Positions 27,146 through 36,246 are shown, numbered from the stretch's first letter. The stretch: 64,000 nt of DNA from Bremerella volcania (GCF_007748115.1 NZ_CP036289.1:3534001-3598000), one strand, 5' to 3'. Translations and numbers: made by a program. Notes: generated by a model from the sequence alone, not told the origin.

Positions 27146-27272
27146 GGCGAGATTCCTTCGAGTAAGCGAATTGCTGGGCCACTCGACTCCAGCTACTTAT
27201 CCTGAGCGTGAGAGGTGGACATCCCTGGATTTGACACTCGCTCAGCAGCAATAGCAGGCCTATAATCCAGGC

Positions 27273-27875
27273 ATGGACCAGGGAAACACGACGATCGAAG
27301 TTCAGAAATACTTGCGGGAACTCGGTGGAGATGCCCCGTCCGAACCGATCGTACGTGCCTTGCTAGAAAGGTCGGCCGCTCGTTTGCAAACGCTATGCAC
27401 TACGATGCTGGTTCGCCGGTATCCTCGACTGTTGCGCCCCCCCATGAGTCTTCAGTCGGAAGAGATGCTGAGCGCGATCGTTGAGCGACTCCTCAAAGCC
27501 ATGCGGAGCGTGCACCCCGAGACCCCCAGGCAGTTCTTCGCGCTGGCAAATCGCCACATGCGATGGGAACTAAATGACCTGGCCCGACGCTTAGATCAAC
27601 AGGCACAAATGCCTGAGCTCTACGAGGACGCCATTCCCTCTCCGGAAACTTCAGGATCGATTCTCGGGGCCGATGCGATCAGAATGCTGGAAGCGATCGA
27701 GAATCTCCCGGCCGAAGAACGCGAAGTTTTCGAGTTGGTTCGTATCCAAGGTATCACGCAGAGTGAGACCGCTGAGATCCTTCAGGTTTCGAGCAAGACA
27801 GTGCAGCGCCGCCTGAATCGCGGTCTCGTGATCTTGAGTGAGCAGCTTAGCGATCTTCGTCCCCCTGATGCCTAA
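27273..27875 (+). CDS. ECF-type sigma factor (planctomycete group)
   Basis: 200 residues. The sigma-2 part includes SAIVERLLKAMRSVHPETPRQ, and the sigma-4 part has EREVFELVRIQGITQSETAE and VSSKTVQRRLNRGL as its helix-turn-helix. It directs RNA polymerase to target promoters. The next gene, 12 bases downstream, is a membrane Ser/Thr kinase. Sigma-kinase pairs of this kind, with no anti-sigma gene, are common in Planctomycetota, and the kinase probably controls the sigma factor by phosphorylation. Its targets are not visible here. Confidence 0.85.
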   Translation: MDQGNTTIEVQKYLRELGGDAPSEPIVRALLERSAARLQTLCTTMLVRRYPRLLRPPMSLQSEEMLSAIVERLLKAMRSVHPETPRQFFALANRHMRWELNDLARRLDQQAQMPELYEDAIPSPETSGSILGADAIRMLEAIENLPAEEREVFELVRIQGITQSETAEILQVSSKTVQRRLNRGLVILSEQLSDLRPPDA

Positions 27876-27887
27876 AGGAGTTAGCCT

Positions 27888-30779
27888 GTGGGTGAATCGA
27901 CGCCCCGTAACGATGGTCCCGCCGACAAGCCTTCACCACGTGATGAGGCTCAAATCCGTGCGCTCCTTGAGGAGATACTTGAGACGAACAAATTGCCTCG
28001 TGAGGTGAGTGGCGGCGACATCGTACTTGAGCGAATACTTGAAGAACGGCTGCACCGATTACGCGGAGTTCATGCCGAGATGGAGGCGATGTTTCCCACA
28101 CCTGTTGCAGGCACAAGCCCGACCCGACGTTTGCTGCGGGACAGTTTCCAGAGCAATGATCGCCTTCCCGAGATCCCCGGATACGAAGTTCTCGATGTCA
28201 TTGGCACGGGAGGAATGGGGGTCGTATACCGCGCTCGGCACCTCAAACTCAACCGGTTGGTCGCGATCAAGATGGTGCTGCTTGGGGCGTACGCATCCCG
28301 TGAGGACTTGGAATGCTTGCTGCGCGAAGCTCAGAATGTCGCGGCTTTGCGTCATCCCAACATCGTACAGGTATATGACGTCGCGGAGCATGACGGCTTT
28401 CCCTACTACTCCATGGAGCTTCTCGAGAAAGGGGATCTCGCCCAAATGCTCCAGGGGAAACCACGCCCCGCAAAGGATGCGGCGGATCTCGTTCGCGTGC
28501 TGGCCGATGCGATCCATGCGGCGCATCTTGCAGGCATCGTTCATCGCGACCTGAAGCCTGGCAATATTCTTCTCAACGAGGACCAGACCACAAAAATCGG
28601 AGACTTCAGTCTTTCGAGAAGGGTTGAACTCGACTCGACTAGATCAACGAAAGTACCACGTGCCGGCACGCCCAGTTATATGGCCCCCGAGCAAGCCGCC
28701 GGCGAACGCAACGCGATTCAGCCAACGGTCGATATCTACTCGTTAGGAGCCGTCCTCTATGAGCTACTTACTGGACGTCCGCCCTTCAAAGCCGAGACTT
28801 CCGCCGAGACCCTTCAGCAGGTTATCCATGATGACCCCGTGTCACCTTCGCAGTTAAACTCGCGTGTGCCATGCGATTTGCAGACGATCTGTCTTAAATG
28901 TCTTCAGAAGGATCCTACGAGACGATATCTAAGTGCGGCAGACCTTGCCGACGACCTCAATCGCTTCCTGAGTGGTGAGCCAATTCATGCAAGACCTATC
29001 AGTTTCGCAGAGCGGACGTTCAAATGGTGTAGGCGACGTCCTGCCATTTCCGTTGCTATGGTAGTATCCGTCATCGCTCTTACCGGAGCTATTACCGGGG
29101 GATTCTGGATTCAACAACTGGAGCACGCTCGGCACACCGAAGAAATTGTTCGTCGTGAGGGAGCGCGAAAATACATCACATCCTCGTTACCGCTGCTCTC
29201 GCAATTAGTTAGAAGCCGGCAATGGTCGGATGCCAAGGGCGTACTACGCACAGCGAGGACACGTCTAGAAGACGCTCAATCATCGGATCTCGAAATTAGA
29301 CTAACTGCGGCGGCGGAGGAGTTCGAGATTGCTGAAGAACTCGAACGCATCCGCCAAAGTTTTCCAGAGCCCAACGATGCGGGCTACAACTACTTACCCG
29401 CCCGCGACGCCTACGCCAAAGTCTTTCACCGCTTTGGGATTGGAAGCGACGTTGAGGTGAAAACAGCTGCTTTGCGTATCAGTGAGTCATCCCTTCGCGA
29501 AGAACTTCTGATGGCTTTGGACTACGCTGCCTTCACGGAAAACTTCAATGCTGACGACTCCGAACTGCGAAGGCTTCTAAGCATGGGTCGCACTGCAGCA
29601 CCGAGCCACTGGCAGGACCGCTTTCGGGACCCAGCTACCTGGAAGGATCTTCCGAGTCTCCAGCGACTTGTCAACGATGCTTCAACCGCCCAACCACCCC
29701 CATTGAGCCATCAGATGGTTATGGTCGGATTTCTGCTCAGCTCGTTAAATCACAACCACACTGCGATCGAGATCTTGCGAGAAGCTCACCTACGTGATCC
29801 CTCAGACTTCTGGGTAAACCTCGAGCTTGGTCATGTTCTCTCACATCAGAATAAAAACGCCGAGGCGATCCAGTACTTTCGGGCGGCTGTTGCTCTGAAG
29901 CCAACGCACTTTGTCGCTTGGACCTGGTTGGGTCGTGCGCAGCTTTCAAACGCGAACTCGGAGGCGGCAATTGTGTCACTTCGCCGAGCTATCTCGCTTC
30001 GCCCAGAGTATCCGACGAGTTGGCAGATTCTGATTAGCGCGCTGGCAGCTTCAGAACGCTGGGATGAGGCACTTGCTGCACAACGAGATGCCCTGGCTGC
30101 AAACTCCCCAATTATGAAGCACGAGGGAACAGCCGCCGTGCTTCGCCTGTGCCGCGGCCGGTCAGCAGCCGCAAAGCAACAGTGGCCGCTCGCGGTCGAG
30201 TCTTACGCTGACGCGATCGCTGGAGGCTACGCCATCAATACGGAAGTGTGGTTTGAATACGCTGCGGTTCGCATTTTGGCAGACGATGCAACGGGCCACC
30301 GCGAGGTGTGCACCGCGATGCTTGATCGGTGCGAGAAAGACAACTTACGCAGATTTCTGGTGGCGCGAGCATGTACGCTCGTGAGAGGTACAGATCAAGA
30401 ATTGGCACGAGCCGCAGAAGAGGGGATGCCGGAACTGGATCTGCACGCCGAGACCTTTTGGTCTCTGACGCAGCGGGGCGCGTTACTTTGTCGACAAAAA
30501 AAACATCGGGAGGCAATTGCTGTGCTAGAGCAGAGTCTCCGTGCCAATTCGCGGCCAGAGGACTGCATTATTACGTGGGTCTGGCTTTCGCGTGCAAACC
30601 TAAGCCTGGAGGAAGAGGATGCCGCGCGAATGTGGCTCGGCCAAGTCAATAATTTGCTGGATCAGAGTACAACCAAGCCGGACGGGATTCACTTACATAA
30701 TTGGCTTGAGGCACTGACACTTCGTCGCGAACTTGTAGCCACACTCGCGGACTCGGCCCCGGTAATCAAAATCAACTAA
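27888..30779 (+). CDS. membrane Ser/Thr protein kinase with TPR tail
   Basis: 963 residues from a GTG with AAAGGAG 8 bases upstream. The kinase domain (~98-375) has glycine loop GTGGMGVVYRA (~106), VAIKMV Lys (~126) and HRDLKPGN (~220). The DFG position reads GDFSLSRR (Gly to Ser), and APEQAAGE follows. One transmembrane segment (ISVAMVVSVIALTGAITGGF, ~385) separates it from an outward-facing region. That region has TPR-like repeats (LVNLELGHVLSHQNKNAEA; AWTWLGRAQLSNANSEAAIV). It probably senses an external or envelope signal and acts on the ECF sigma factor encoded just before it. The Ser in the DFG motif may reduce or alter activity. Confidence 0.88.
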   Translation: MGESTPRNDGPADKPSPRDEAQIRALLEEILETNKLPREVSGGDIVLERILEERLHRLRGVHAEMEAMFPTPVAGTSPTRRLLRDSFQSNDRLPEIPGYEVLDVIGTGGMGVVYRARHLKLNRLVAIKMVLLGAYASREDLECLLREAQNVAALRHPNIVQVYDVAEHDGFPYYSMELLEKGDLAQMLQGKPRPAKDAADLVRVLADAIHAAHLAGIVHRDLKPGNILLNEDQTTKIGDFSLSRRVELDSTRSTKVPRAGTPSYMAPEQAAGERNAIQPTVDIYSLGAVLYELLTGRPPFKAETSAETLQQVIHDDPVSPSQLNSRVPCDLQTICLKCLQKDPTRRYLSAADLADDLNRFLSGEPIHARPISFAERTFKWCRRRPAISVAMVVSVIALTGAITGGFWIQQLEHARHTEEIVRREGARKYITSSLPLLSQLVRSRQWSDAKGVLRTARTRLEDAQSSDLEIRLTAAAEEFEIAEELERIRQSFPEPNDAGYNYLPARDAYAKVFHRFGIGSDVEVKTAALRISESSLREELLMALDYAAFTENFNADDSELRRLLSMGRTAAPSHWQDRFRDPATWKDLPSLQRLVNDASTAQPPPLSHQMVMVGFLLSSLNHNHTAIEILREAHLRDPSDFWVNLELGHVLSHQNKNAEAIQYFRAAVALKPTHFVAWTWLGRAQLSNANSEAAIVSLRRAISLRPEYPTSWQILISALAASERWDEALAAQRDALAANSPIMKHEGTAAVLRLCRGRSAAAKQQWPLAVESYADAIAGGYAINTEVWFEYAAVRILADDATGHREVCTAMLDRCEKDNLRRFLVARACTLVRGTDQELARAAEEGMPELDLHAETFWSLTQRGALLCRQKKHREAIAVLEQSLRANSRPEDCIITWVWLSRANLSLEEEDAARMWLGQVNNLLDQSTTKPDGIHLHNWLEALTLRRELVATLADSAPVIKIN

Positions 30780-30965
30780 AGGCCATTCATGTAAACGCGA
30801 TGTTCAGGATCGCAAGATCTCGTGTTTCATGAAAACTTAGACGAACCGTCATTTTACCTGCGACTAAGGACACGCCCTCATTACGCATCTTGAAAGGCGG
30901 GCCTCACAACGATCAGCCAAGTACCGGGCAAGCACGACGGCGGTAATGGGGTCGCCGCCAAAAAA
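30780..30965. other. gap between kinase and DUF4279 genes
   Basis: It contains the short motif shared with 22171-22192 (here 30866-30886). If the DUF4279 gene is an integron cassette its attC should lie here, but I do not find paired consensus core sites. Confidence 0.4.
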
Positions 30966-31487
30966 CTATGATTTCAAATCCCGCATCACCGGCGGCTCCC
31001 GTTCACCGCTTTGTTCTGCCGCGTCGCTGTTTTGTTCGTTGCTAACGCCGTAGTAGTCGAGCCGGACAGAAACGCCGGCGTCGCCTAGTTGACGCAGGGT
31101 AGATGCTGGTATCTCAAAGTCGCAGAGTCGGTCTGCAAACACCCCTATGAATACCGTAACTGACCCGCCAGTGTCGTCTATTCTTCGGGTCAAGTCCATC
31201 GCATCGGATGTTGGTGTGTTAATCAGGTATCGTAGGAATTCCGGAACGTCGTGACCGGCAACGATTTCGAGATCAACACTCCAGTGGTTTTCATCGTAGT
31301 TTCCGGTAAGCAGGTCTCCGTCCGGTCTTCTCCGCCGCTCGCCACGCCGTTTCACGCTTTTGGGTTCCTGCTTGAGCGCGACTGTCACCTCATTAGGATC
31401 TACCGAAGGATGTTGGACATGCAACGAAGCGACAAATCGGTAGTCGTCGAGTCCTGCGGTTACCAGTGATTCGGATCGAGCTGGCAT
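30966..31487 (-). CDS. DUF4279-domain protein, probable integron cassette gene
   Basis: 173 residues. The central part fits DUF4279: FVASLHVQHPSVDPNEVTVA, then LKQEPKSVKRRGERR, NHWSVDLEIVAGHDVPEFL and later VFIGVFADRLCDFEIPASTL. The family has no known function and turns up often in mobile cassette arrays. The gene is on its own, runs in the same direction as the integron-integrase remnant at 31549-31722, and is separated from it by a perfect palindrome. The C-terminal ~25 residues are polar and probably disordered. Confidence 0.7.
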   Translation of the reverse strand: MPARSESLVTAGLDDYRFVASLHVQHPSVDPNEVTVALKQEPKSVKRRGERRRRPDGDLLTGNYDENHWSVDLEIVAGHDVPEFLRYLINTPTSDAMDLTRRIDDTGGSVTVFIGVFADRLCDFEIPASTLRQLGDAGVSVRLDYYGVSNEQNSDAAEQSGEREPPVMRDLKS

Positions 31488-31527
31488 GTCGGTGGATCTA
31501 AGGCAGAACTAGTGTTAATTCAGAACC

Positions 31528-31559
31528 ATTCCGAATAACGTGCGCACGTTATTCGGAAT
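31528..31559. repeat. 32-bp perfect palindrome, attC/attI-like position
   Basis: The arms run from 31528 to 31543 and 31544 to 31559 with no mismatch and no loop. The core is TAACGTGCGCACGTTA. It overlaps the stop codon of the integrase remnant and precedes the DUF4279 gene. TAACG/CGTTA ends recall integron recombination sites, but the 7-base core consensus (GTTRRRY) is not fully met. It is also long enough to act as a terminator-like cruciform or regulator site. Confidence 0.65.
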
Positions 31560-31722
31560 CCAGGCTGTCAAAATGAGCCGGGCTGCGGACGCCACGGCCT
31601 CCGTGGTTCAAAACGTGAGTATAAATCATCTTCGTCCTAACGTCACTTTGACCAAGGAATTCCTGTACCATGCGGATGTCATAGCCCGCCTCGATTAGAT
31701 GAGCTAAGCCCTGGAACTTCAT
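31549..31722 (-). pseudogene. integron integrase (IntI) C-terminal remnant
   Basis: About 57 residues match the C-terminal end of integron tyrosine recombinases. [20 protein letters not shown] is followed by [20 protein letters not shown]. The nucleophile Tyr is kept (MIYTH), while the usual LGH histidine is replaced by Gln (LGQSD). Everything N-terminal, including the catalytic Arg and Lys, is missing. Upstream sequence changes abruptly into the structured element. This is a decayed fragment, not an active gene. It reads toward the DUF4279 gene, the arrangement described for reverse integrons. Confidence 0.8.
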
Positions 31723-31800
31723 GCACGCTCCAGGACGAACCGACCTGGGTAGGCAAATGCGACCGAGAACGCGCGAAGATAAGATGCATTTGACCCACAG

Positions 31801-32151
<351 letters not shown>

Positions 32152-32444
32152 CAATGAGTACAAACGACTTATTACGTCGTTTGTGAGATGTTGAATTTTA
32201 GGTAAAGGGCATTCTTTGTCCAGGGGGCCGACGGGCTTTTCTGGTCGTTTTGGTGTGGTTGGCGGGGCTTGCGTCATTTTTCCCTGGAATTCCTGGCACA
32301 ATCGTTATATTCACCGACTACGACTGTGTCCTTCATTCCGGAAAGGGATATCATTGCTTTGGCGCGAGGATAATTGGCACCTAAATTCTCCTAAGCGCTA
32401 AAATTGCAAGGGATTGCGGCATTTAACAGGGAGTTCACGATTAC

Positions 32445-34520
32445 GTGACTGGAGACGACAACACTTCGCCAAAAGACTCGCACGACGCCGGTAAGCCGGG
32501 TGCAGATCAGAGTCCCGGCGGCCAAAGCCCCAAGAAGGCCCCGATTTCGTTCGGCAGTGCCCCTTCGAGCACCGACGCTTGGAATGTCGTTCCCACTTCT
32601 CCCGCGCCGATCAGTAATCCTAATGCTCAGCCTCTGAAGACGCCGGCACCCAAAAAGAACAACAAGGTCCCGCTGTCTCCTCAGACGCCTCCCTCCCCTG
32701 CACCGAAGGAGGAAGCTGCTAAAGAGCCGCAAGAGAATTCCACCAACCCATCACCGGCCGAGAAGCCGAAAAGGGTTGAAAAGGTTCCCCCCGCCGCGAA
32801 AGCGAAGAAGCCGACTCTGAAGGCCGAGCAGAAACCGGCCGCGGAGCCCAAACCCAAGTCAAAGCCTGTCGAACAGCCTGCTCCTTCCGCTGAAAAACGC
32901 CAGGAAGCGGTCGAGTCGAAAGCCCCGGCCTCGTCGCCAGAAAAGTCGAAGCCGAGACCACAACCTGCACAGCCTGCTTCCGAAGCGTCTCCTTCCGAAA
33001 CACACGCCAGGAAGCACCGCTGGCATCCCGAGATCCCCATCGTCGAGAAGCCCGCCGAAGTCGCTTCGCTGGTCGAGACCGACGCGACCGATGACGAGCC
33101 GCTGATCAATAAGATTCGCGGTCTCGCGATTCACGAGACACCGGCCTGGGCGGTGAGCCTGGTGATTCACTTCGCCATCGTGATCGTGCTGGCTCTGTTC
33201 ACGGTGGCCACCTACCATCAGGACGTGCATACCGTCGAGGCGACCTACTCCGAGGAACTCGGCGAACAACTCGAACACGAGATCCTGGTCCTCGACACGG
33301 AAGAGTTTGAAGTCGATGCCAACTCCGGGGCGCTCGAGACGCTGATCGATTCGCGAGAGATGCCGATGCCCAAGTCGCTGATGAATGTCGAACTGATCGG
33401 CACCGAGGCGGCCAAGCTGGACGATCAAGATACGCCTGGCGTCGACCTGAAAGCACGGGGCGATGGGGCCACGCGGCGCGTGCTGCTCAAAGCGTACGGC
33501 GGCAACGCAACCACCGAACAGGCCGTCGCCGACGCGCTCGATTGGCTCAAGCGCAACCAGATGAAAGATGGTTCGTGGAGCTTAAAGGGGGACTATTCCG
33601 ACGGATCGAGCATCGAGAACAAAGTTTCCGCCACCGCGATGGCTCTGCTGGCGTTCCAAGGGGCCGGCCACACTGATCGAGCCGGGACCCACGCCGCCAC
33701 CGTCGAGAAGGGTTGGAAATATCTCTTCCGGCAACTCGACGCGGACGGAAGCTTTCTGCAAGGAGGCTCGATACCGAATCAGCATCGCCCCTACACGCAG
33801 GCTCAAGCGACGATCGCCCTATGCGAACTGTACGCGATGACCGGCGACGAAGAGTTGAAGCCCAGGGCCCAAGCGGCGATCAATTACTCCCTCCAATGGC
33901 AGGCACCCGAAGGGGGCTGGCGGTATACGCCTGGGGTTGAGTCCGATCTGTCGGTGACCGGTTGGTTTCTGATGGCGCTGCAAAGTGCTCGAATGGGGAA
34001 TCTCGACGTGCCTGAGGAGGCGCTAATCAACGTCGATCAATTCCTGGAAACGGTCGCCTCGAAGCCAATCGAGGGACAAGGCTTCACGCTTGGTAGCCGC
34101 TATCAATACCGCGACTCCCGGGCCGAAAAGGCAACACCCACGATGACCGCCGAGGGGCTTCTTTGTCGACAATATCGGGGCTGGAACCAGGACGACCCGC
34201 GGCTGGTGGAAGGGATGGACTACCTGCTGGACAATCCCATCCAATGGGAACAGCCGGACGTCTACTACTGGTACTACGCCACCCAGGTTGCCCATCACCT
34301 GGAAGGGGATGCCTGGCGAAACTGGAACAAGGACATGCGGCAAATCATTCCCGAGAATCAAGAGAAGCGCGGCCGCGAGAAAGGAAGCTGGGACCCGGCT
34401 CGTGACGACAATGGGGTGAAAGCAGGCCGCCTGTTCATGACCTGTCTGTGCACTTACATGCTGGAAGTCTATTACCGGCATCTGCCGATCTACAGCAAGC
34501 ACCACTTCACCGGTGGTTAG
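32445..34520 (+). CDS. membrane-anchored protein with prenyltransferase/squalene-cyclase-like repeats
   Basis: 691 residues from a GTG with CAGGGAG 10 bases upstream. The first ~220 residues are Pro/Ala/Lys-rich and low complexity, probably cytoplasmic and disordered. A transmembrane segment at ~234-257 (SLVIHFAIVIVLALFTVATY) follows. The C-terminal ~350 residues form an alpha/alpha toroid like squalene-hopene cyclases and prenyltransferases: ALDWLKRNQMKDGSWSLKGD and AINYSLQWQAPEGGWRYTPG. Such proteins are frequent in Planctomycetota and are not thought to be cyclases, since the DXDD motif is not seen. The gene appears monocistronic. Function unknown. Confidence 0.75.
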   Translation: MTGDDNTSPKDSHDAGKPGADQSPGGQSPKKAPISFGSAPSSTDAWNVVPTSPAPISNPNAQPLKTPAPKKNNKVPLSPQTPPSPAPKEEAAKEPQENSTNPSPAEKPKRVEKVPPAAKAKKPTLKAEQKPAAEPKPKSKPVEQPAPSAEKRQEAVESKAPASSPEKSKPRPQPAQPASEASPSETHARKHRWHPEIPIVEKPAEVASLVETDATDDEPLINKIRGLAIHETPAWAVSLVIHFAIVIVLALFTVATYHQDVHTVEATYSEELGEQLEHEILVLDTEEFEVDANSGALETLIDSREMPMPKSLMNVELIGTEAAKLDDQDTPGVDLKARGDGATRRVLLKAYGGNATTEQAVADALDWLKRNQMKDGSWSLKGDYSDGSSIENKVSATAMALLAFQGAGHTDRAGTHAATVEKGWKYLFRQLDADGSFLQGGSIPNQHRPYTQAQATIALCELYAMTGDEELKPRAQAAINYSLQWQAPEGGWRYTPGVESDLSVTGWFLMALQSARMGNLDVPEEALINVDQFLETVASKPIEGQGFTLGSRYQYRDSRAEKATPTMTAEGLLCRQYRGWNQDDPRLVEGMDYLLDNPIQWEQPDVYYWYYATQVAHHLEGDAWRNWNKDMRQIIPENQEKRGREKGSWDPARDDNGVKAGRLFMTCLCTYMLEVYYRHLPIYSKHHFTGG

Positions 34521-34544
34521 CCTTCAGAAGCAAGAAACAACAAC

Positions 34545-34584
34545 GCCCATGCTTTCGCCGCGCCAGCTAAGCGAAAACATGGGC
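34545..34584. terminator. hairpin between convergent genes
   Basis: GCCCATG-CTTTCGC pairs with GCGAAAA-CATGGGC across a ~12-base loop with one bulge. It lies between the prenyltransferase-like gene and the convergent Pmp3-type gene, so it could end both transcripts. T-runs are poor. Confidence 0.5.
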
Positions 34585-34606
34585 GCCGTGTGCGTTTATC
34601 TGACGA

Positions 34607-34795
34607 TTACTTTCGCAGGATCACCCAGACGGCGTGGATGATACCGGGGATGTAGCCAAACAGCGTCAGCAGGATATTCAGCCAGAAGTGAAGCCCAAGC
34701 CCCACTTCAAAGAACACACCGACTGGCGGGAGGACGATGGCCAACAAAATGCGAATAACGTCAGCAGTTCCTTCGTTTTTGGTAACAGCGGTCAT
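34607..34795 (-). CDS. YqaE/Pmp3-family small membrane protein
   Basis: 62 residues with two transmembrane helices: VIRILLAIVLPPVGVFFEVG and LNILLTLFGYIPGIIHAVW. The PPVGVF and GYIPGIIHA motifs are diagnostic of the Pmp3/UPF0057 family, which is induced by salt, cold and membrane stress in many organisms. It lies 67 bases after the ferritin-like gene and has no sigma-54 site of its own. It probably shares that gene's transcript. Confidence 0.88.
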   Translation of the reverse strand: MTAVTKNEGTADVIRILLAIVLPPVGVFFEVGLGLHFWLNILLTLFGYIPGIIHAVWVILRK

Positions 34796-34862
34796 TGGTA
34801 AATTTCCTTCGTAGAAAGGTCGAATTCAAAGTAACGATGCGAGGAAGTACTCGTTCCCCGCG

Positions 34863-35333
34863 TCAGGATGCTCGGCGGTGGGCATCACGAATGGCACGCA
34901 CTCGTTCATGAGCCGCTCGAACCGCCCCATATTGGCGATGAAGAATGTCGCTGACGGCCGAGCCAGGCTCGCGTTTCAGGACCTCTTCGTATTTATCTTG
35001 AATCTTCTGTTCGGCCGATTCCGCTTCGTTCAGCATGGTCGCCGTACCGGCGCCCAGCGCACTTCGCAGACCAATCAGAATGCGGTGGTAGGTGGCGGCG
35101 ACGCTAGCCGATTCATCAGGCTTCTCGCGATTGAAATTCATGAGTGATTCCAACTCGGCAACGTTTCGATTTCGCTCGCCCGCAAGCTCGCGAAACATGA
35201 TGGCCACCGAGGCATTTCCCGTGACGTCGGCGAGTTCCAGAAAGGTGTCTCGGCTGTCGACGTTGATCTTGACCAACTCTTGCACGATCGAGAGCGTCTC
35301 CGCCGTTAGCTTGGTTTTGGTTTCGAGTGACAT
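34863..35333 (-). CDS. DUF2383/PA2169-type four-helix-bundle protein
   Basis: 156 residues, almost all helical. Segments KTKLTAETLSIVQELVKINV and SVAIMFRELAGERNRNVAEL fit the DUF2383 (PA2169 family) ferritin-like fold. Its Glu/His positions may bind metal. The ATG at 35333 follows GGAGAAGGATT, a strong ribosome binding site, so an upstream start is not needed. A near-consensus sigma-54 promoter lies 87-103 bases upstream. Members are stress-induced, but their chemistry is unknown. Confidence 0.8.
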   Translation of the reverse strand: MSLETKTKLTAETLSIVQELVKINVDSRDTFLELADVTGNASVAIMFRELAGERNRNVAELESLMNFNREKPDESASVAATYHRILIGLRSALGAGTATMLNEAESAEQKIQDKYEEVLKREPGSAVSDILHRQYGAVRAAHERVRAIRDAHRRAS

Positions 35334-35419
35334 AATCCTTCTCCTCATGGGCACCGATATTCCGGCTATTCGCCAATCGGCGATCCTTCTTGGACAATCC
35401 GAGAAGTATCTCTGTTAGT

Positions 35420-35436
35420 TGCAATCAGCATGCCAT
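35420..35436 (-). promoter_or_regulatory. sigma-54 promoter for the DUF2383 gene
   Basis: On the minus strand the site reads TGGCATGCTGATTGCA. The -24 GG (35433-35434) and -12 GC (35421-35422) are exactly 10 bases apart. It matches TGGCACG-N4-TTGCA at all but one position of the conserved blocks. Confidence 0.8.
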
Positions 35437-35528
35437 TCGGGAAACTCCGTGTGATTCGCTCTCCCTTTCAAGACAAACTGGTCGGCCTCCGCGCGCGGTG
35501 GTCGCAAGAAGGTAAGCAAGAACGAAGA

Positions 35529-35559
35529 AAGGGTCATCGATGGGTGATCGATGACCCTT
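35529..35559 (-). terminator. terminator after the coiled membrane-protein gene
   Basis: A perfect 13-bp stem (AAGGGTCATCGAT with ATCGATGACCCTT) has a 5-base loop and a T/C-rich tail on the minus strand, 29 bases after the stop of the gene at 35588. Confidence 0.7.
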
Positions 35560-35587
35560 CCACTGGACGTTCGTCGACCGTCAGCCG

Positions 35588-35929
35588 TTACAAGTTTTCG
35601 CTGTCCGGCTCAACCGGCTGCGGCTCTGGCTCTTCAGGAACCGGGGTGATGGTTTCCTGGTCGCTGTCCTTCGTCAGACTCTCCGAAGTTTCTTCGGCTG
35701 CCTGTTCGACCGATTCCGCGGAGTCCTGAATGAACTTTTCGGTGGCCTTCACGGCCTGATCGGTGTCTTCTTTCAATTCGGTCTTGTTCAGTTCGATCGT
35801 GCTCTTGTCAGGCGAGTCACTGAGCGTGACCCAACCGAATGTCAGGCCTAGGCCCGCAAACAAGACAACAAGCACGGCGATCGTTGCCAAGATTCCAACG
35901 AGTGCATTACCCTTATTGCGACTTTTCAT
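35588..35929 (-). CDS. small membrane-anchored acidic protein
   Basis: 113 residues. A basic N-terminus and one transmembrane segment (ALVGILATIAVLVVLFAGLG) are followed by a strongly acidic helical stretch (KATEKFIQDSAESVEQAAEE) and a Pro/Glu tail (VPEEPEPQPVEPDSENL). No family is recognised with confidence. The design suggests a membrane-tethered coiled coil facing the periplasm or cytoplasm. A clear sigma-54 promoter lies 100-116 bases upstream, which places it in the same stress regulon as its neighbours. Confidence 0.75.
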   Translation of the reverse strand: MKSRNKGNALVGILATIAVLVVLFAGLGLTFGWVTLSDSPDKSTIELNKTELKEDTDQAVKATEKFIQDSAESVEQAAEETSESLTKDSDQETITPVPEEPEPQPVEPDSENL

Positions 35930-36028
35930 GTTTTTTGTTCCTTAACTAGGTGGTTGAATGACTACCTCGGATCGGGTCGACTCGGATCTCAGTCAGACCT
36001 AATCGTGAGCGTGGCTGCCAACCCAAGA

Positions 36029-36045
36029 TGCACGTCGCATGCCAA
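36029..36045 (-). promoter_or_regulatory. sigma-54 promoter for the gene at 35588-35929
   Basis: The minus strand reads TTGGCATGCGACGTGCA. The -24 GG (36042-36043) and -12 GC (36030-36031) are 10 bases apart. It is divergent from a second sigma-54 site at 36230, so activator sites between them could serve both. Confidence 0.75.
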
Positions 36046-36229
36046 GACGCCTGATCAGGCCACCGGCGGTAGTCCGACTTGAGGTTACGACTGACGATGC
36101 CGTCTCTAGCGTCGTGTTTCGGATCAGATTGATTTCTATTCGATCAACGGGGCGAATTTAGCAAGCTATTGCCTGGCTATGAGCCCATCAAATCGATAAA
36201 TCACGCGAATATCCAGCGGACCCCTGAGT
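36046..36229. other. region between two divergent sigma-54 promoters
   Basis: This non-coding stretch would hold the upstream activator sites for both promoters. It contains imperfect dyads (around CGACTGACGATGCCGTCTC) but no motif I can show to be shared with the other promoters. Confidence 0.35.
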
Positions 36230-36246
36230 TTGGTACACCTTTTGCT
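36230..36246 (+). promoter_or_regulatory. sigma-54 promoter for the DUF3309 gene
   Basis: The site reads TTGGTACACCTTTTGCT. The GG (36232-36233) and GC (36244-36245) have the required 10-base spacing, and the -12 block TTGCT is exact. It lies 52 bases before the ATG. Confidence 0.8.

Noticed and set aside
30780-30965. attC site downstream of the DUF4279 gene
   Set aside because: No paired RYYYAAC/GTTRRRY cores with a foldable stem were found by eye. A covariance search is needed.
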